Source: Mariprofundus sp. (lineage in GTDB: Bacteria; Pseudomonadota; Zetaproteobacteria; Mariprofundales; Mariprofundaceae). Taken from it: a stretch of 64,000 nt of DNA. The stretch's first letter is position 1. The number at the start of each line of letters is the position of its first letter. The notes under the pieces were generated by a model. It saw only the letters and a program-made list of their open reading frames with translations. It was not told where the DNA came from and ran no database searches. Where the stretch lies: assembly GCA_021772775.1 (NCBI GenBank), contig JAJFLH010000035.1, positions 217,154 to 281,153 on the forward strand, read 5' to 3'. Shown piece after piece: positions 16,794 to 26,346 of the stretch. The position numbers and the translations under genes were made by a program.

Positions 16794-19247
16794 ATGAACT
16801 CTAAAGCTGACCACGATCCCGAAATTCCTGAGAAAACCAACAAAGCCACTGAAAGCAAAGAGGCTCATTTGGTTCGTTCTGATGATGTTCTGCCAAAAGA
16901 GCTAACCATTCTACCCGTCTCGAATAGACCTCTCTTCCCAGGGCTAGTTGTACCCTTAATTTATGAAGGTGATGAGATGGGTAAGATCGTTCGCGATCTG
17001 GCTGACAGTCACAGCCAACATGTCGGTTTGGTTTTGGTACGCGATGAAGATAAGGATTATGCCCCTGAAAATCTCTATGAGGTCGGTGTGGTCGCTCGCA
17101 TTGCCAAAGCGATTGAAATTGAGGGCCATGGCCTGCACCTCGTGGTTGAATGTCTACGTCGCTTCAAAATTGAAGCTTTTCTCAGCAACACGAATCCGAT
17201 TCGTGTACTCGCCAGTTATCGTAGCGAAACCTCCTACGAGGATAATGTTGATCTACGCGCTTATACCGTGGCTATCGTTAATACCATCAAAGAGTTACTT
17301 AAACACAATCCCCTATATGAAGAAGAGCTGCGACTGTTTGCATCGCGATTTGATGTGAATGAGCCAAATCGACTGGCGGATTTTGCGGCCAGTCTGACCA
17401 CGGCCAGCCGTGAGGATTTGCAAGGGATCCTTGAAACATTCCCGATTTTTGATCGTCTGAAGAAAGTGCTATCGCTGCTGAACAGAGAGCTTGATGTCAG
17501 CAAGGTACAAACAAAAATCCGTGACAATATTGATGAACGGGTCAGTGAACAGCAACGTAAATTCTTCTTGCATGAACAGCTACAGGAAATTCAGCGCGAA
17601 TTGGGTATGAACGAAGACCCGCGTGAAAAAGAGATCGATGATTTCCGTAAAAAAGCCAGTAAACTCAAGTTTAGTGACGAAGCAGAACAAATATTTGATG
17701 AGGAACTCAACAAGCTGATCATGCTGGAAACAGCTTCGCCTGAATACAGTGTAACACGCAATTATCTCGATTGGCTGACCAGCCTGCCATGGGGCAAAGC
17801 CTGCCGTGATCGATATAATTTAAACAGCGCCTCCCGCTCCCTGAACCAGCATCATTCTGGCCTTGATGATGTAAAAGACCGCATACTTGAATTCATTGCG
17901 GTAGGTGCGCGTAAAAAAGCTGTCGGTGGTTCAATCATTCTGTTTGTAGGCCCACCGGGTGTGGGCAAAACCTCTTTAGGTAAAGCCATTGCCGATGCTG
18001 TGGCGCGTCCATTTTACCGCTTTTCAGTTGGTGGCATGCGTGATGAAGCTGAAATAAAAGGTCATCGCCGCACCTATATCGGAGCTATGCCGGGTAAAAT
18101 AGTACAGGCTTTAAAACGGGTTGAGGTAGCCAATCCCGTCATTATGATCGATGAAGTGGATAAAATCGGCTCTGATTTCCGTGGTGATCCTGCTTCAGCG
18201 CTATTGGAAGTACTAGATCCCGAACAAAATGCAGAGTTCATGGATCATTATCTGGATGTGCGCTTCGATCTATCGCAGGTGTTATTTCTATTAACTGCCA
18301 ACCAACTCGACACCGTTCCACGCCCCCTACTCGACCGTGCTGAAATCATTCGTCTGCCTGGATATATGGCCAGTGAAAAAATAGAAATTGCCCGTAAGCA
18401 TCTTTGGCCAACACAACTGAAAGAACATGCATTAACACGAAACGATGTGTCGTTAACCAAAACAGTCATCCAGCATTTGGTGGAAGATTATGCAAGGGAA
18501 CCGGGTGTGCGCCGCCTGGAAGGCTTGATGAAAAAGATCCTACGCAAAGTTGCACGCAAGCTGGAAGATGGTTCCGCTGAAACACCAGTTCGCATTGCTG
18601 TCGCCGACCTGGCAGAGTATATCGGCAAACCGCGCTTCCGTGAGCAGCCCATCAATCAGGGAGTCGGTTTATCTACTGGCCTCGCCTGGACTGCGATGGG
18701 AGGCACCACCCTAACATTGGAAACTACGGTCATTCATCGAGACCGTCGCGGTATGAAAATCACCGGCCAACTGGGAAAAGTAATGCAGGAATCAACCGAA
18801 ATCGCTTATTCCTATATCACATCAAACCTCTCTCGCTTTATCACGGATAAAAAAGCTATTGATGCAAGCTTCTTCGACAAAGCATTTGTACATATGCATG
18901 TTCCAGAGGGCGCAGTACCTAAAGATGGACCATCGGCTGGTGTCGCTATAGCGACTGCCCTATTATCGCTGGCATTAAATCAAGCCCCTGCCCGCCTTGC
19001 CATGACAGGTGAAATGACCTTAACAGGTGATGTTTTGGCCATTGGTGGCGAACGCGAAAAATTATTGGCGGCCAAACGCCTTGGCATCCATGAAGTCATT
19101 CTACCCGCAGCCAACGAAGTCGATGTCGATGAACTCCCGGCCAGTGTACGTGAAGGTTTAACCATTCACTATGCCAAACACTTTAAAGATGTGGCCAGAC
19201 TCATGTTCAACATTCGCATGAAAGCAAAGACTAAACGAGAGATATAG
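16794..19247 (+). CDS. lon: ATP-dependent Lon protease
   Basis: 817 aa. The N-terminal LON domain (ELTILPVSNRPLFPGLVVPL) is followed by a helical region, the AAA+ module with GPPGVGKTS and VIMIDEVDKIG, and the protease domain with catalytic serine in PKDGPSAGVAIA and a lysine about 43 residues later in ReKllAAKRLG. It degrades misfolded and regulatory proteins in the cytoplasm. The start has AAAGGAA upstream. Next to htpX, another quality-control protease. Confidence 0.98.
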   Translation: MNSKADHDPEIPEKTNKATESKEAHLVRSDDVLPKELTILPVSNRPLFPGLVVPLIYEGDEMGKIVRDLADSHSQHVGLVLVRDEDKDYAPENLYEVGVVARIAKAIEIEGHGLHLVVECLRRFKIEAFLSNTNPIRVLASYRSETSYEDNVDLRAYTVAIVNTIKELLKHNPLYEEELRLFASRFDVNEPNRLADFAASLTTASREDLQGILETFPIFDRLKKVLSLLNRELDVSKVQTKIRDNIDERVSEQQRKFFLHEQLQEIQRELGMNEDPREKEIDDFRKKASKLKFSDEAEQIFDEELNKLIMLETASPEYSVTRNYLDWLTSLPWGKACRDRYNLNSASRSLNQHHSGLDDVKDRILEFIAVGARKKAVGGSIILFVGPPGVGKTSLGKAIADAVARPFYRFSVGGMRDEAEIKGHRRTYIGAMPGKIVQALKRVEVANPVIMIDEVDKIGSDFRGDPASALLEVLDPEQNAEFMDHYLDVRFDLSQVLFLLTANQLDTVPRPLLDRAEIIRLPGYMASEKIEIARKHLWPTQLKEHALTRNDVSLTKTVIQHLVEDYAREPGVRRLEGLMKKILRKVARKLEDGSAETPVRIAVADLAEYIGKPRFREQPINQGVGLSTGLAWTAMGGTTLTLETTVIHRDRRGMKITGQLGKVMQESTEIAYSYITSNLSRFITDKKAIDASFFDKAFVHMHVPEGAVPKDGPSAGVAIATALLSLALNQAPARLAMTGEMTLTGDVLAIGGEREKLLAAKRLGIHEVILPAANEVDVDELPASVREGLTIHYAKHFKDVARLMFNIRMKAKTKREI

Positions 19248-19419
19248 TCGACTAGCGATATATTAAAAACATCTATTTGCTATAGGCATCCAAAAACATC
19301 GAATGATATAAACTGTCACTATGACTGACCATAGCGATAACAGACATCGTTGTATAAGTCATGAAATATAAGTATGCTTGTCAAAATTCATCTATCAGTG
19401 ATTCAGCAGGAGTTCAACC

Positions 19420-19962
19420 ATGAAAAAAGTATTGGCTAGCCTAATTATGATCTTTTTAAGCGTATCTTCTGCAGATGCAGCTAATTTCACACTGGCAGAC
19501 GCAAATGCCAACGCTGCCAATGCTGCAAATGCTGCAACTCGATCTTTAGATCCATTGAAAGGTGACTTAAAAGCCCTGCTGGCAAGTGGCTTCACTATTG
19601 ATCAAATCCTAAACAACTATGCAACTTCGAATAGCCCTTATGCAATCACAGAAGTAATTGCCTCCTTAACAGAAGTCGCTGACCCTAAGTCATACGGCCA
19701 AATCTTGGCGGCTACGAATAAGTATGCCCCTGCTTTTAAAGCTGTCATCCAACAGGTTATTCAACTTTATAGAGCCGATTTAAAAGCACTGAATTCCGTC
19801 AATAGCATTAACGAACTTGCTGCAACGGCCGCAGGCGCTGGGGAAGCTGCACCACGAAGCATTGCTGCGGCAAGCTCTTTAATTACAAGATATAATGTTG
19901 CGAATGTAGTGAATACTTTTGCGGGCTCTGGCGTTAATCGACTTGGTGCTAGCGCTTTATAG
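19420..19962 (+). CDS. Exported protein, unknown
   Basis: 180 aa with a signal peptide (KKVLASLIMIFLSVSSADA, cut after ADA) and an alanine/asparagine-rich mature N-terminus ANANAANAANAATRSLD. The remaining sequence is helical and alanine-rich, with no cysteines and no recognised domain. GCAGGAG precedes the start. It lies alone between lon and the polysaccharide locus. Could be periplasmic or secreted; function unknown. Confidence 0.6.
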   Translation: MKKVLASLIMIFLSVSSADAANFTLADANANAANAANAATRSLDPLKGDLKALLASGFTIDQILNNYATSNSPYAITEVIASLTEVADPKSYGQILAATNKYAPAFKAVIQQVIQLYRADLKALNSVNSINELAATAAGAGEAAPRSIAAASSLITRYNVANVVNTFAGSGVNRLGASAL

Positions 19963-20046
19963 TAAAAAACTTGGGCATTTGGATCCCGAGGCTTATAGCA
20001 TTATAATATATATTACTTCATAAAGGCAGTAAATATTAATAATTGG

Positions 20047-21471
20047 TTGGTTTATTGTTATTTAGCTTTAATTGCATGGCTTCCGTTACCATTCGGCAAC
20101 AACCGTCCTTGGGCTACCTCAATCACAGAAGTGTGGATCTATTTTATTGCCGGATTTATTATCATTCAGTGGCTCCGCCAACCTCAGGCTATTCCAACAC
20201 CTTTTAAAACCTCCTATGTTACCCTTGTCCTGCTGGCATTAAACTTATTATGGCTGCTAATACAATGTATGCCAATACCTTTAAGCTTGCTACAGACTCT
20301 CTCTCCTTTAGCTACTGATTTGTACATTCATAGTGGAATAACAAGCTACGCCTCAATTTCACTTGATAGCACAGTAACATTTTATCAGTTTCAAACAGCT
20401 CTATTTTTATTCACTCTATTCCTCCTTACGCTCTATTTGATTGACTCAGAAAAGAAACTAAGGTGGCTTGTTTATACAATTTTGTTAAGTGCTCTTTTTC
20501 AGTCCATGTATGGAGCCCTGATGATCTTAACTGGGATCGAATATTCCTTTTTTATCAGTAAGTCGGAAATTCAATCAACCATCGGCTCCGCAACAGGCAC
20601 CTTTGCAAACCGAGATCATTTAGCTGGTTACCTTGAAATGGCGCTAGCGCTGGGAATCGGATTGATGCTTACTATGTTGTCTAACAGTAGAAACTTTATT
20701 CTAAACTGGAAGCAACGCATCAGAGAAATCTCAGAACTACTGTTAGGTTCTAAAGCACGACTACGTATTATACTGATATTGCTCTGTTTAGGGCTTGTTC
20801 TTACCCACTCTCGCGGAGGAAACATAAGCTTTTTTATCAGTCTAGGTGTTACAGGAATACTCTTTTTAGCAATCGCGCGAAATAAACCACGTGCCACGAC
20901 CATCTTTCTAAGCAGCTTACTCATTTTGGATATTGTAGTTATTGGATCGCTGGTCGGAGCCTCTGAAGTCATAAACCGTTTAGCAGAAACATCCACACAA
21001 ACAGAGACCAGGGATGATGCTTATCTTGCTACCTACCCAATGCTTAAAGATTACTTCATCACTGGGATTGGAGCTGGCAATTACTTTAATGTATTTCCTA
21101 GCTATAAAACGCCACTGCTCAATGAGTACTGGAGGCATAGCCATAACGACTATTTAGAAATCATGGTCGAACAAGGTATCATTGGCTTTTCGCTCTTGGC
21201 CGGTGTCGTTCTTTTTTCAATATTCACCGCCATACAACTGCTCCGAACACGACGAAACCCCTTCGTGCTAGGTATGTGCTTTGCATCTTTGATGGGGACT
21301 TTCTCACTACTTATCCATTCAGCCGTTGATTTCAACCTACAAATTCTGGCCAATAGCAGTGTTTTCATGATCATATTGGCTATTCCGTTTATTTGCCACA
21401 ACCTCAATTATAAACAAAAAGGTAGCAGAAGATCATCGATGAAGATCGACCACTATCATCGGCATGAGTGA
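20047..21471 (+). CDS. O-antigen ligase/polymerase-like protein
   Basis: About 474 aa with at least ten membrane helices. The opening LPLPFGNNRPWATS and the Wzy_C-like part (GAGNYFNVFPSYK, HSHNDYLEIMVEQGIIGF) mark the O-antigen ligase/Wzy superfamily. It would join or polymerise lipid-linked sugar chains in the inner membrane. The start is uncertain: TTG 20047 lacks a ribosome site, whereas AAAGGCAG at 20022-20029 is well placed for an ATT at 20035, which would add INNW. The only plus-strand gene of the locus. Confidence 0.8.
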   Translation: MVYCYLALIAWLPLPFGNNRPWATSITEVWIYFIAGFIIIQWLRQPQAIPTPFKTSYVTLVLLALNLLWLLIQCMPIPLSLLQTLSPLATDLYIHSGITSYASISLDSTVTFYQFQTALFLFTLFLLTLYLIDSEKKLRWLVYTILLSALFQSMYGALMILTGIEYSFFISKSEIQSTIGSATGTFANRDHLAGYLEMALALGIGLMLTMLSNSRNFILNWKQRIREISELLLGSKARLRIILILLCLGLVLTHSRGGNISFFISLGVTGILFLAIARNKPRATTIFLSSLLILDIVVIGSLVGASEVINRLAETSTQTETRDDAYLATYPMLKDYFITGIGAGNYFNVFPSYKTPLLNEYWRHSHNDYLEIMVEQGIIGFSLLAGVVLFSIFTAIQLLRTRRNPFVLGMCFASLMGTFSLLIHSAVDFNLQILANSSVFMIILAIPFICHNLNYKQKGSRRSSMKIDHYHRHE

Positions 21472-21587
21472 AGAAAGCTAAGCGAAAGCAACATGCCTCT
21501 AGACCAAGGAACCTCTGAGATAAAAATGAGCGGACTCAGTAAATGATTCTCTATTACTCTGACCTCTCCAATTTATGCTCACAAGCT

Positions 21588-23264
21588 CTATTTTCCTACT
21601 GACGGAGGTAATAAAGGCTTATTAACAAATACGCTGTTCAATATTGAAAGCTTACTGATTAGAAGAATTGGAATGGCGTGAATACAAGCGAAATTTAAAT
21701 GCTCAGCCATCGCTGTATACTCTTTCAATCCAGGTAAGGTTACAGCTACAGCAAACCAAGAGATCAAGATCAGTAATATTTCGAAGGAATGCATACTCAA
21801 CCGCTCTCTCGCATGCCCAACAAAAAGACTAATGATCAACCACAATAGCGTAACAGAAGTTATTACTGTCCAATAGATATCCCACACATTATTTTTCAAC
21901 AGCATATCGTAAATAAACAACATCGCCAAAATAATCAGATAGAACATCCCATACAACATCGCAACGATACGCTTGTTATAGTGTCTAAACACGATCAACA
22001 AAAACAATCCAATGATTGGCAGCAAACATAATCGCCAATCCTGCAAAACAACAAGCGGAAACAGGAATGACAACATAACTATGTTAGGAACTACTCTGCC
22101 AAATGCAAACCATACACGATAAGTCCTTTGAAATTGCCTCTTTTCAAACCTTTTAAGGACAGTACTCAGCTTCCAAATATTGGAGACCATACTCCAAGGG
22201 TTATCTCTTAATTGTGCCAAGCCCCTGTAAAGCAGAAAAGCCATCAGGATAGCCGCTGTAAATTGCCAGGCATCCGGAAGATTCAGCTTCAAAAATAACA
22301 GCCCCAGAAAACCGTATAAAAACATCAAAGCATACAGTATCGACACAGCCTGGTTTTGGCTTAATCCAACCTCAATCAAGCGATGATGCAGATGCGTTTG
22401 ATCTGGTGAGAATGGACTCTTCCCCTGTAAAATTCGCCCTCCCATAACAATCAACGTGTCGAGAAGTGGCACTGCTAAAATCAAAGCCGCTGTCATAGGG
22501 GTAGGTTGAAAGCCTGTATTGGAATCAACAACACTTAATGCCAGAACTCCACAGGTATAGCCAATCATCAGGCTTCCGACGTCCCCCATGAACAGACGAG
22601 CAGGGAAGGAGTTATAGGCCAAAAAACCTGTTAGTGAACCAGCTAGGGCTGCAGCAATGATAAGAGATGCATGGTTACCTGTTTTAAACGCTAGCAGAGC
22701 AAAGAAAAGTGAAGCAATAACCGCCATTCCACCAGCCAAACCATCTAGACCATCACTTAGGTTCATCGCATTGATAAGCCCTACCACACAAAATATTGTA
22801 ATTATATAAGAGAGTGAGCCAAAGGAAATATCTCCCAGACCAAACAGGTCACCTACACCACTTAACTCAACACCTGAGATAGTGACAAAAACAGCAACGG
22901 CTATAATCTCACCCACAAATTTAATGCGATGTGACATTGGGTTGATATCATCAAGCAGACCGGTTATCAAAATAACTATCAACCCCAATAAAAAACCAAC
23001 CATAAATCTGTCAAATGATACAAAAAAGGACATCGCAAATAACATAGCCAGACAAATTCCAATACCACCTAATCGTGGTGTTGCAACTTTATGCACAGAG
23101 CGATGGTTTGGTTCATCAACCGCACCCAGCTTATGGGCCACAAACATAGAGAGTGGAGTCAACATAATTGAAAACACCAGTGCCAGCGCCAAGACCAACC
23201 ATGATGTAGATATAGCTTCTAAGTAGAGCCCTATAACAAACCATGATGTATTCATAATTTCCAT
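21588..23264 (-). CDS. WecA/MraY-family sugar-1-phosphate transferase with C-terminal membrane extension
   Basis: 558 aa. The N-terminal 350 residues show the family motifs GLLDDINPM, NAMNLSDGLDGLAGG, FMGDVGSL and HLHHRLIE, so it should add a sugar phosphate to undecaprenyl phosphate and start glycan assembly. A further 200 residues with about five membrane helices extend beyond the usual length. Last gene of the minus-strand series; the nearby genes suggest it initiates this polysaccharide. Confidence 0.85.
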   Translation of the reverse strand: MEIMNTSWFVIGLYLEAISTSWLVLALALVFSIMLTPLSMFVAHKLGAVDEPNHRSVHKVATPRLGGIGICLAMLFAMSFFVSFDRFMVGFLLGLIVILITGLLDDINPMSHRIKFVGEIIAVAVFVTISGVELSGVGDLFGLGDISFGSLSYIITIFCVVGLINAMNLSDGLDGLAGGMAVIASLFFALLAFKTGNHASLIIAAALAGSLTGFLAYNSFPARLFMGDVGSLMIGYTCGVLALSVVDSNTGFQPTPMTAALILAVPLLDTLIVMGGRILQGKSPFSPDQTHLHHRLIEVGLSQNQAVSILYALMFLYGFLGLLFLKLNLPDAWQFTAAILMAFLLYRGLAQLRDNPWSMVSNIWKLSTVLKRFEKRQFQRTYRVWFAFGRVVPNIVMLSFLFPLVVLQDWRLCLLPIIGLFLLIVFRHYNKRIVAMLYGMFYLIILAMLFIYDMLLKNNVWDIYWTVITSVTLLWLIISLFVGHARERLSMHSFEILLILISWFAVAVTLPGLKEYTAMAEHLNFACIHAIPILLISKLSILNSVFVNKPLLPPSVGK

Positions 23265-23444
23265 GTTGTTAAATTACCTACCCCGACTGAAAAGTTTATA
23301 TTATTCTAGACTAAATTTCTAAATACGTAAAACAGAGTCATTTTCAATGTGAAAAGAAGTTGTTAAGATACAAACAGAAGAGGCAGGAGCAGTAAACAAC
23401 TTACATTGAAGGATCCACTGTAGTCATTCAGATTAGAGTTTACA

Positions 23445-23858
23445 TTAACGCCATCGCGAACAAACCATCCTACAGCCGTTCACGCATATCCCCCCTATCA
23501 ACACGCCCACCATATCCACTATAAAATCACTCATCCGCGGTGTACGGCCTGGCACCCAAAACTGTACAATCTCACTGGCCATCGCAAAAAAGGCTACTCC
23601 TATAAACAGCTTTAACCACGAAGTGCCCTGCAAAACCAATAGCAGCACTGCACCCAGAAACGAAAATAGCAGGAGATGCACAAGATCAATCAATGGCCAA
23701 AGGCCCTCAATCCAATTAAGTGGCTGCCCGATCCAATGATATTCCGACCGCAACCAGGCTAAGGAGGTGTTCGGAAGCATAATTCCGACAATAATTAGAG
23801 TGCAAACAGACAGTAAGGCAACCCATCTGATCGCTGTTGCTACATCATTTCTCAACAC
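23445..23858 (-). CDS. VanZ-like family protein
   Basis: 137 aa with four hydrophobic segments and VanZ-like features (LVHLLLFSFLGAVLL, PGRTPRMSDFIVDMVGVLIG). VanZ-like proteins are common in EPS loci; their role is unclear. Start uncertain: TTG 23858 or GTG 23861. The upstream glycosyltransferase ends 26 bases away. Confidence 0.65.
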   Translation of the reverse strand: MLRNDVATAIRWVALLSVCTLIIVGIMLPNTSLAWLRSEYHWIGQPLNWIEGLWPLIDLVHLLLFSFLGAVLLLVLQGTSWLKLFIGVAFFAMASEIVQFWVPGRTPRMSDFIVDMVGVLIGGICVNGCRMVCSRWR

Positions 23859-23883
23859 CAGTCAGTTATCATCTTGTATTCCG

Positions 23884-25011
23884 TCAATCAATGCTATGAA
23901 GCGTATTCAGGTAAGCATCAATGACCAAACTCTCATCAAATTCCCGGATCACTTTTTTCCTACTTTGACTACCCATTAGAGTACGCTGCTCCTCTGTGAG
24001 ATCCAGTAACAACTGCATCTTTCCCGCCAGATCTGCAGCATTTTGCACTTCGCATAGATAACCATTTACTTCATCATCAATCACATCTCGACAACCCGGT
24101 ACATCGGTGGCGATTAATGGACGGGCCATACTCCCCCCCTCGATCAGCGTACGTGGCAACCCTTCGCGATAAGAAGGTAACACCACACAATCGGCCTCTT
24201 GCATAAAAGACTTCACATCATCGCTCTCGCCAAGGTATTCAATCACCCCTTCGTCTACCCACTGCTGCATCTGCTCACGCGAAACAGCCTGAGGATTAAT
24301 CACATCTAGAAAACCGAGCAACTGGAAACGAGCTTCGGGGTATTGCTGCTTCAACAGACGAGCAGCCTCGACAAACTCTCCCACGCCCTTATCCCAAAGC
24401 ATTCGGGCCACAAGTAAGAAAATGCCCCCCTGCCCTTTTTCGCTCACATCGCCAGGTGCATAAAGTTCAGTATTGATTCCTGAGCCTGGTATACGTTGCA
24501 CCTTTTTCTCATTAACCAGTCCTAGCTCAACAAACAGATGCAGATCATCATTATTCTGAAAAAATACCCGCTGTGGAAAATAGAGTGCCACTCTATAGAG
24601 CACCTTGATGATGCGCGTAATAAAACTTTGTCTAATAAAGACATTCCCCAATCCCGAGATATTGGGAATTACTGAAATAGACATCAGACCAGCGACCAGA
24701 GAGACATAGATATTTGGTTTCGGTGTGTAGGTAAGAATCACATCCGGCTTCTCACTCCTGAATAAGCGATACAAACGAAACATCAGGAACAGATCTGTAA
24801 CTGGATTAGTTCCCTTGTTGTCCATAGGTAACGCAATAAATCGGAAACCAACCCTCTCAATACGTTCGCTGTAGGCATCAGGCGGTGCAGCTGCAATCAC
24901 CTCATATCCCTCATCACACAGCCGTGACATCAAGGGCCTACGAAAATTAAATAGGTTCCAACTGGTATTGGATATAATAATTAATTTAGGCATATGTGAC
25001 TGGTTGGTCAC
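23884..25011 (-). CDS. Glycosyltransferase, GT4 family
   Basis: 375 aa; alternative start at MPKLIIIS about 6 codons in. GT-B fold with N-terminal NTSWNLFNFRRPL and C-terminal E-x7-E motif in REGLPRTLIEGGSMARPLIATD. Resembles PglA-like transferases acting on undecaprenyl-diphospho sugars. Part of the polysaccharide repeat-unit assembly. Confidence 0.85.
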   Translation of the reverse strand: MTNQSHMPKLIIISNTSWNLFNFRRPLMSRLCDEGYEVIAAAPPDAYSERIERVGFRFIALPMDNKGTNPVTDLFLMFRLYRLFRSEKPDVILTYTPKPNIYVSLVAGLMSISVIPNISGLGNVFIRQSFITRIIKVLYRVALYFPQRVFFQNNDDLHLFVELGLVNEKKVQRIPGSGINTELYAPGDVSEKGQGGIFLLVARMLWDKGVGEFVEAARLLKQQYPEARFQLLGFLDVINPQAVSREQMQQWVDEGVIEYLGESDDVKSFMQEADCVVLPSYREGLPRTLIEGGSMARPLIATDVPGCRDVIDDEVNGYLCEVQNAADLAGKMQLLLDLTEEQRTLMGSQSRKKVIREFDESLVIDAYLNTLHSID

Positions 25012-25043
25012 AAATCACTAATAACAAGTCACTGCTCCCCCTC

Positions 25044-26138
25044 TCATTGAAATATCGCACTTTGATATGGTAGCCAGTATTTTGCATGGGCACCAAATGT
25101 GAGCCAGACAAAGAGAACTGCGGCGTGATAAAATACGATCATCATACCCAAGTTGGACTTATTCATCACCAGAGGTAGATGCGCCCATACATATAATTGC
25201 AGTGGGGCTAGATAGAGTGCCATGCGATCTACTGCAGTTGATGCAATAGCTAGCATCGGTAAACATGCTAAACATGCCCAGGCAAGTGGTATCCAATGTG
25301 CATCGAGTGTAATCGCAGATGATGAAGGCTTCCCCCTCCCTGTATTCGCATGGCCGTGCTCACTGCTCACCGCCAAACTACTCCACTTCCGGTATATGAT
25401 GAAAAAAATGGCTGCCGGCAGTACATTCATCATCACCCGAATCATTGCACCAGAAGACTGCATCTGTGCATCCACATAGTTTAAAATCAGATTATCATAA
25501 TAATCAGCCATAAATGCATTCATCGCTAGGTAGGCAACCACCAAACCAACAGATACGCGCACCAATGAGAAACGGTTCGGACCTGAAAAAACCCCCAGTA
25601 AAATTAGCACTACAGCAGTTTTATGAAACAGAGCTCCACAAATGATGAACGCATAAAAGCGCCAGTTTTCTTTTCTGGCTAAAGCATTCAGTGCCAAAAA
25701 TTCAAATCCAAGTGCTACTGCCTGACGTGTATATCCCATCGCCACAACCACGAGCAAATAGGGCACCGCAACTACCATACCTATCCATGGGTTGGGCAGA
25801 CGCAATGAAAATGCAGTAACCCCAGCCATAAAAATAGCACCGCAGACTAAGTTTACGCCATAAATACCCCAACCAATCTGATTCATTATCCAGCTCAACG
25901 TTGTATAACCGGCATCATGGCCTATTTTTAGCGCATCCTCAAAAGAGTAATAATGCAGTATATGAAATTGACGCAGATAATTATTCCAGTCACCACCGAC
26001 ATGAAAGCGAAAGCCGATCATCAACGCAGCAAAAAATGCAAACAGTAGCACCGGAACTGTTTTTACCTGCTGTCGTGAGTTTGTAGATGCTATTACTGCC
26101 ATAGCTGGTATCAGAAACAAAAACCAATAAGGAATCAT
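25044..26138 (-). CDS. EpsG-family polymerase-like membrane protein
   Basis: 364 aa, about nine membrane segments. The motif GFRFHVGGDWNNYLRQF and AMGYTRQAVALGFEFLAL typify EpsG/Wzy-like proteins. Likely polymerises repeat units in the inner membrane. The locus thus carries two polymerase/ligase-type genes, this one and that at 20047. Confidence 0.75.
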   Translation of the reverse strand: MIPYWFLFLIPAMAVIASTNSRQQVKTVPVLLFAFFAALMIGFRFHVGGDWNNYLRQFHILHYYSFEDALKIGHDAGYTTLSWIMNQIGWGIYGVNLVCGAIFMAGVTAFSLRLPNPWIGMVVAVPYLLVVVAMGYTRQAVALGFEFLALNALARKENWRFYAFIICGALFHKTAVVLILLGVFSGPNRFSLVRVSVGLVVAYLAMNAFMADYYDNLILNYVDAQMQSSGAMIRVMMNVLPAAIFFIIYRKWSSLAVSSEHGHANTGRGKPSSSAITLDAHWIPLAWACLACLPMLAIASTAVDRMALYLAPLQLYVWAHLPLVMNKSNLGMMIVFYHAAVLFVWLTFGAHAKYWLPYQSAIFQ

Positions 26139-26346
26139 TTCAGGAAGCTACAGGGAGCAAGGAAAAAGGGGAAAGGTTCAAGAACCAATGACTCATTGTC
26201 ATAACATAGCGATAGCAATTTCAAAAATTTCTCTCATATTAATTCTCGATTTTCCTCTGCGTTACTTTGCGACAAGGTGAATGCCGCTATGCGGCAGAGA
26301 ATGTGCCCCGAGGTACCTCTACGGTAAATGCCTTTGTCTAAGGGGT
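26139..26346. other. Intergenic stretch holding a dispersed repeat
   Basis: No gene. Copy A of the small repeat lies at 26255-26316 and is described under the repeat entries. Confidence 0.6.
26255..26316 (+). repeat. Dispersed hairpin repeat, copy A
   Basis: CCTCTGCGTTACTTTGCGACAAGGTGAAT is followed by hairpin TGCCGC-TAT-GCGGCA, then GAGA and CCCCGAGG. Its left part matches copy F at 27 of 29 positions. Confidence 0.8.
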
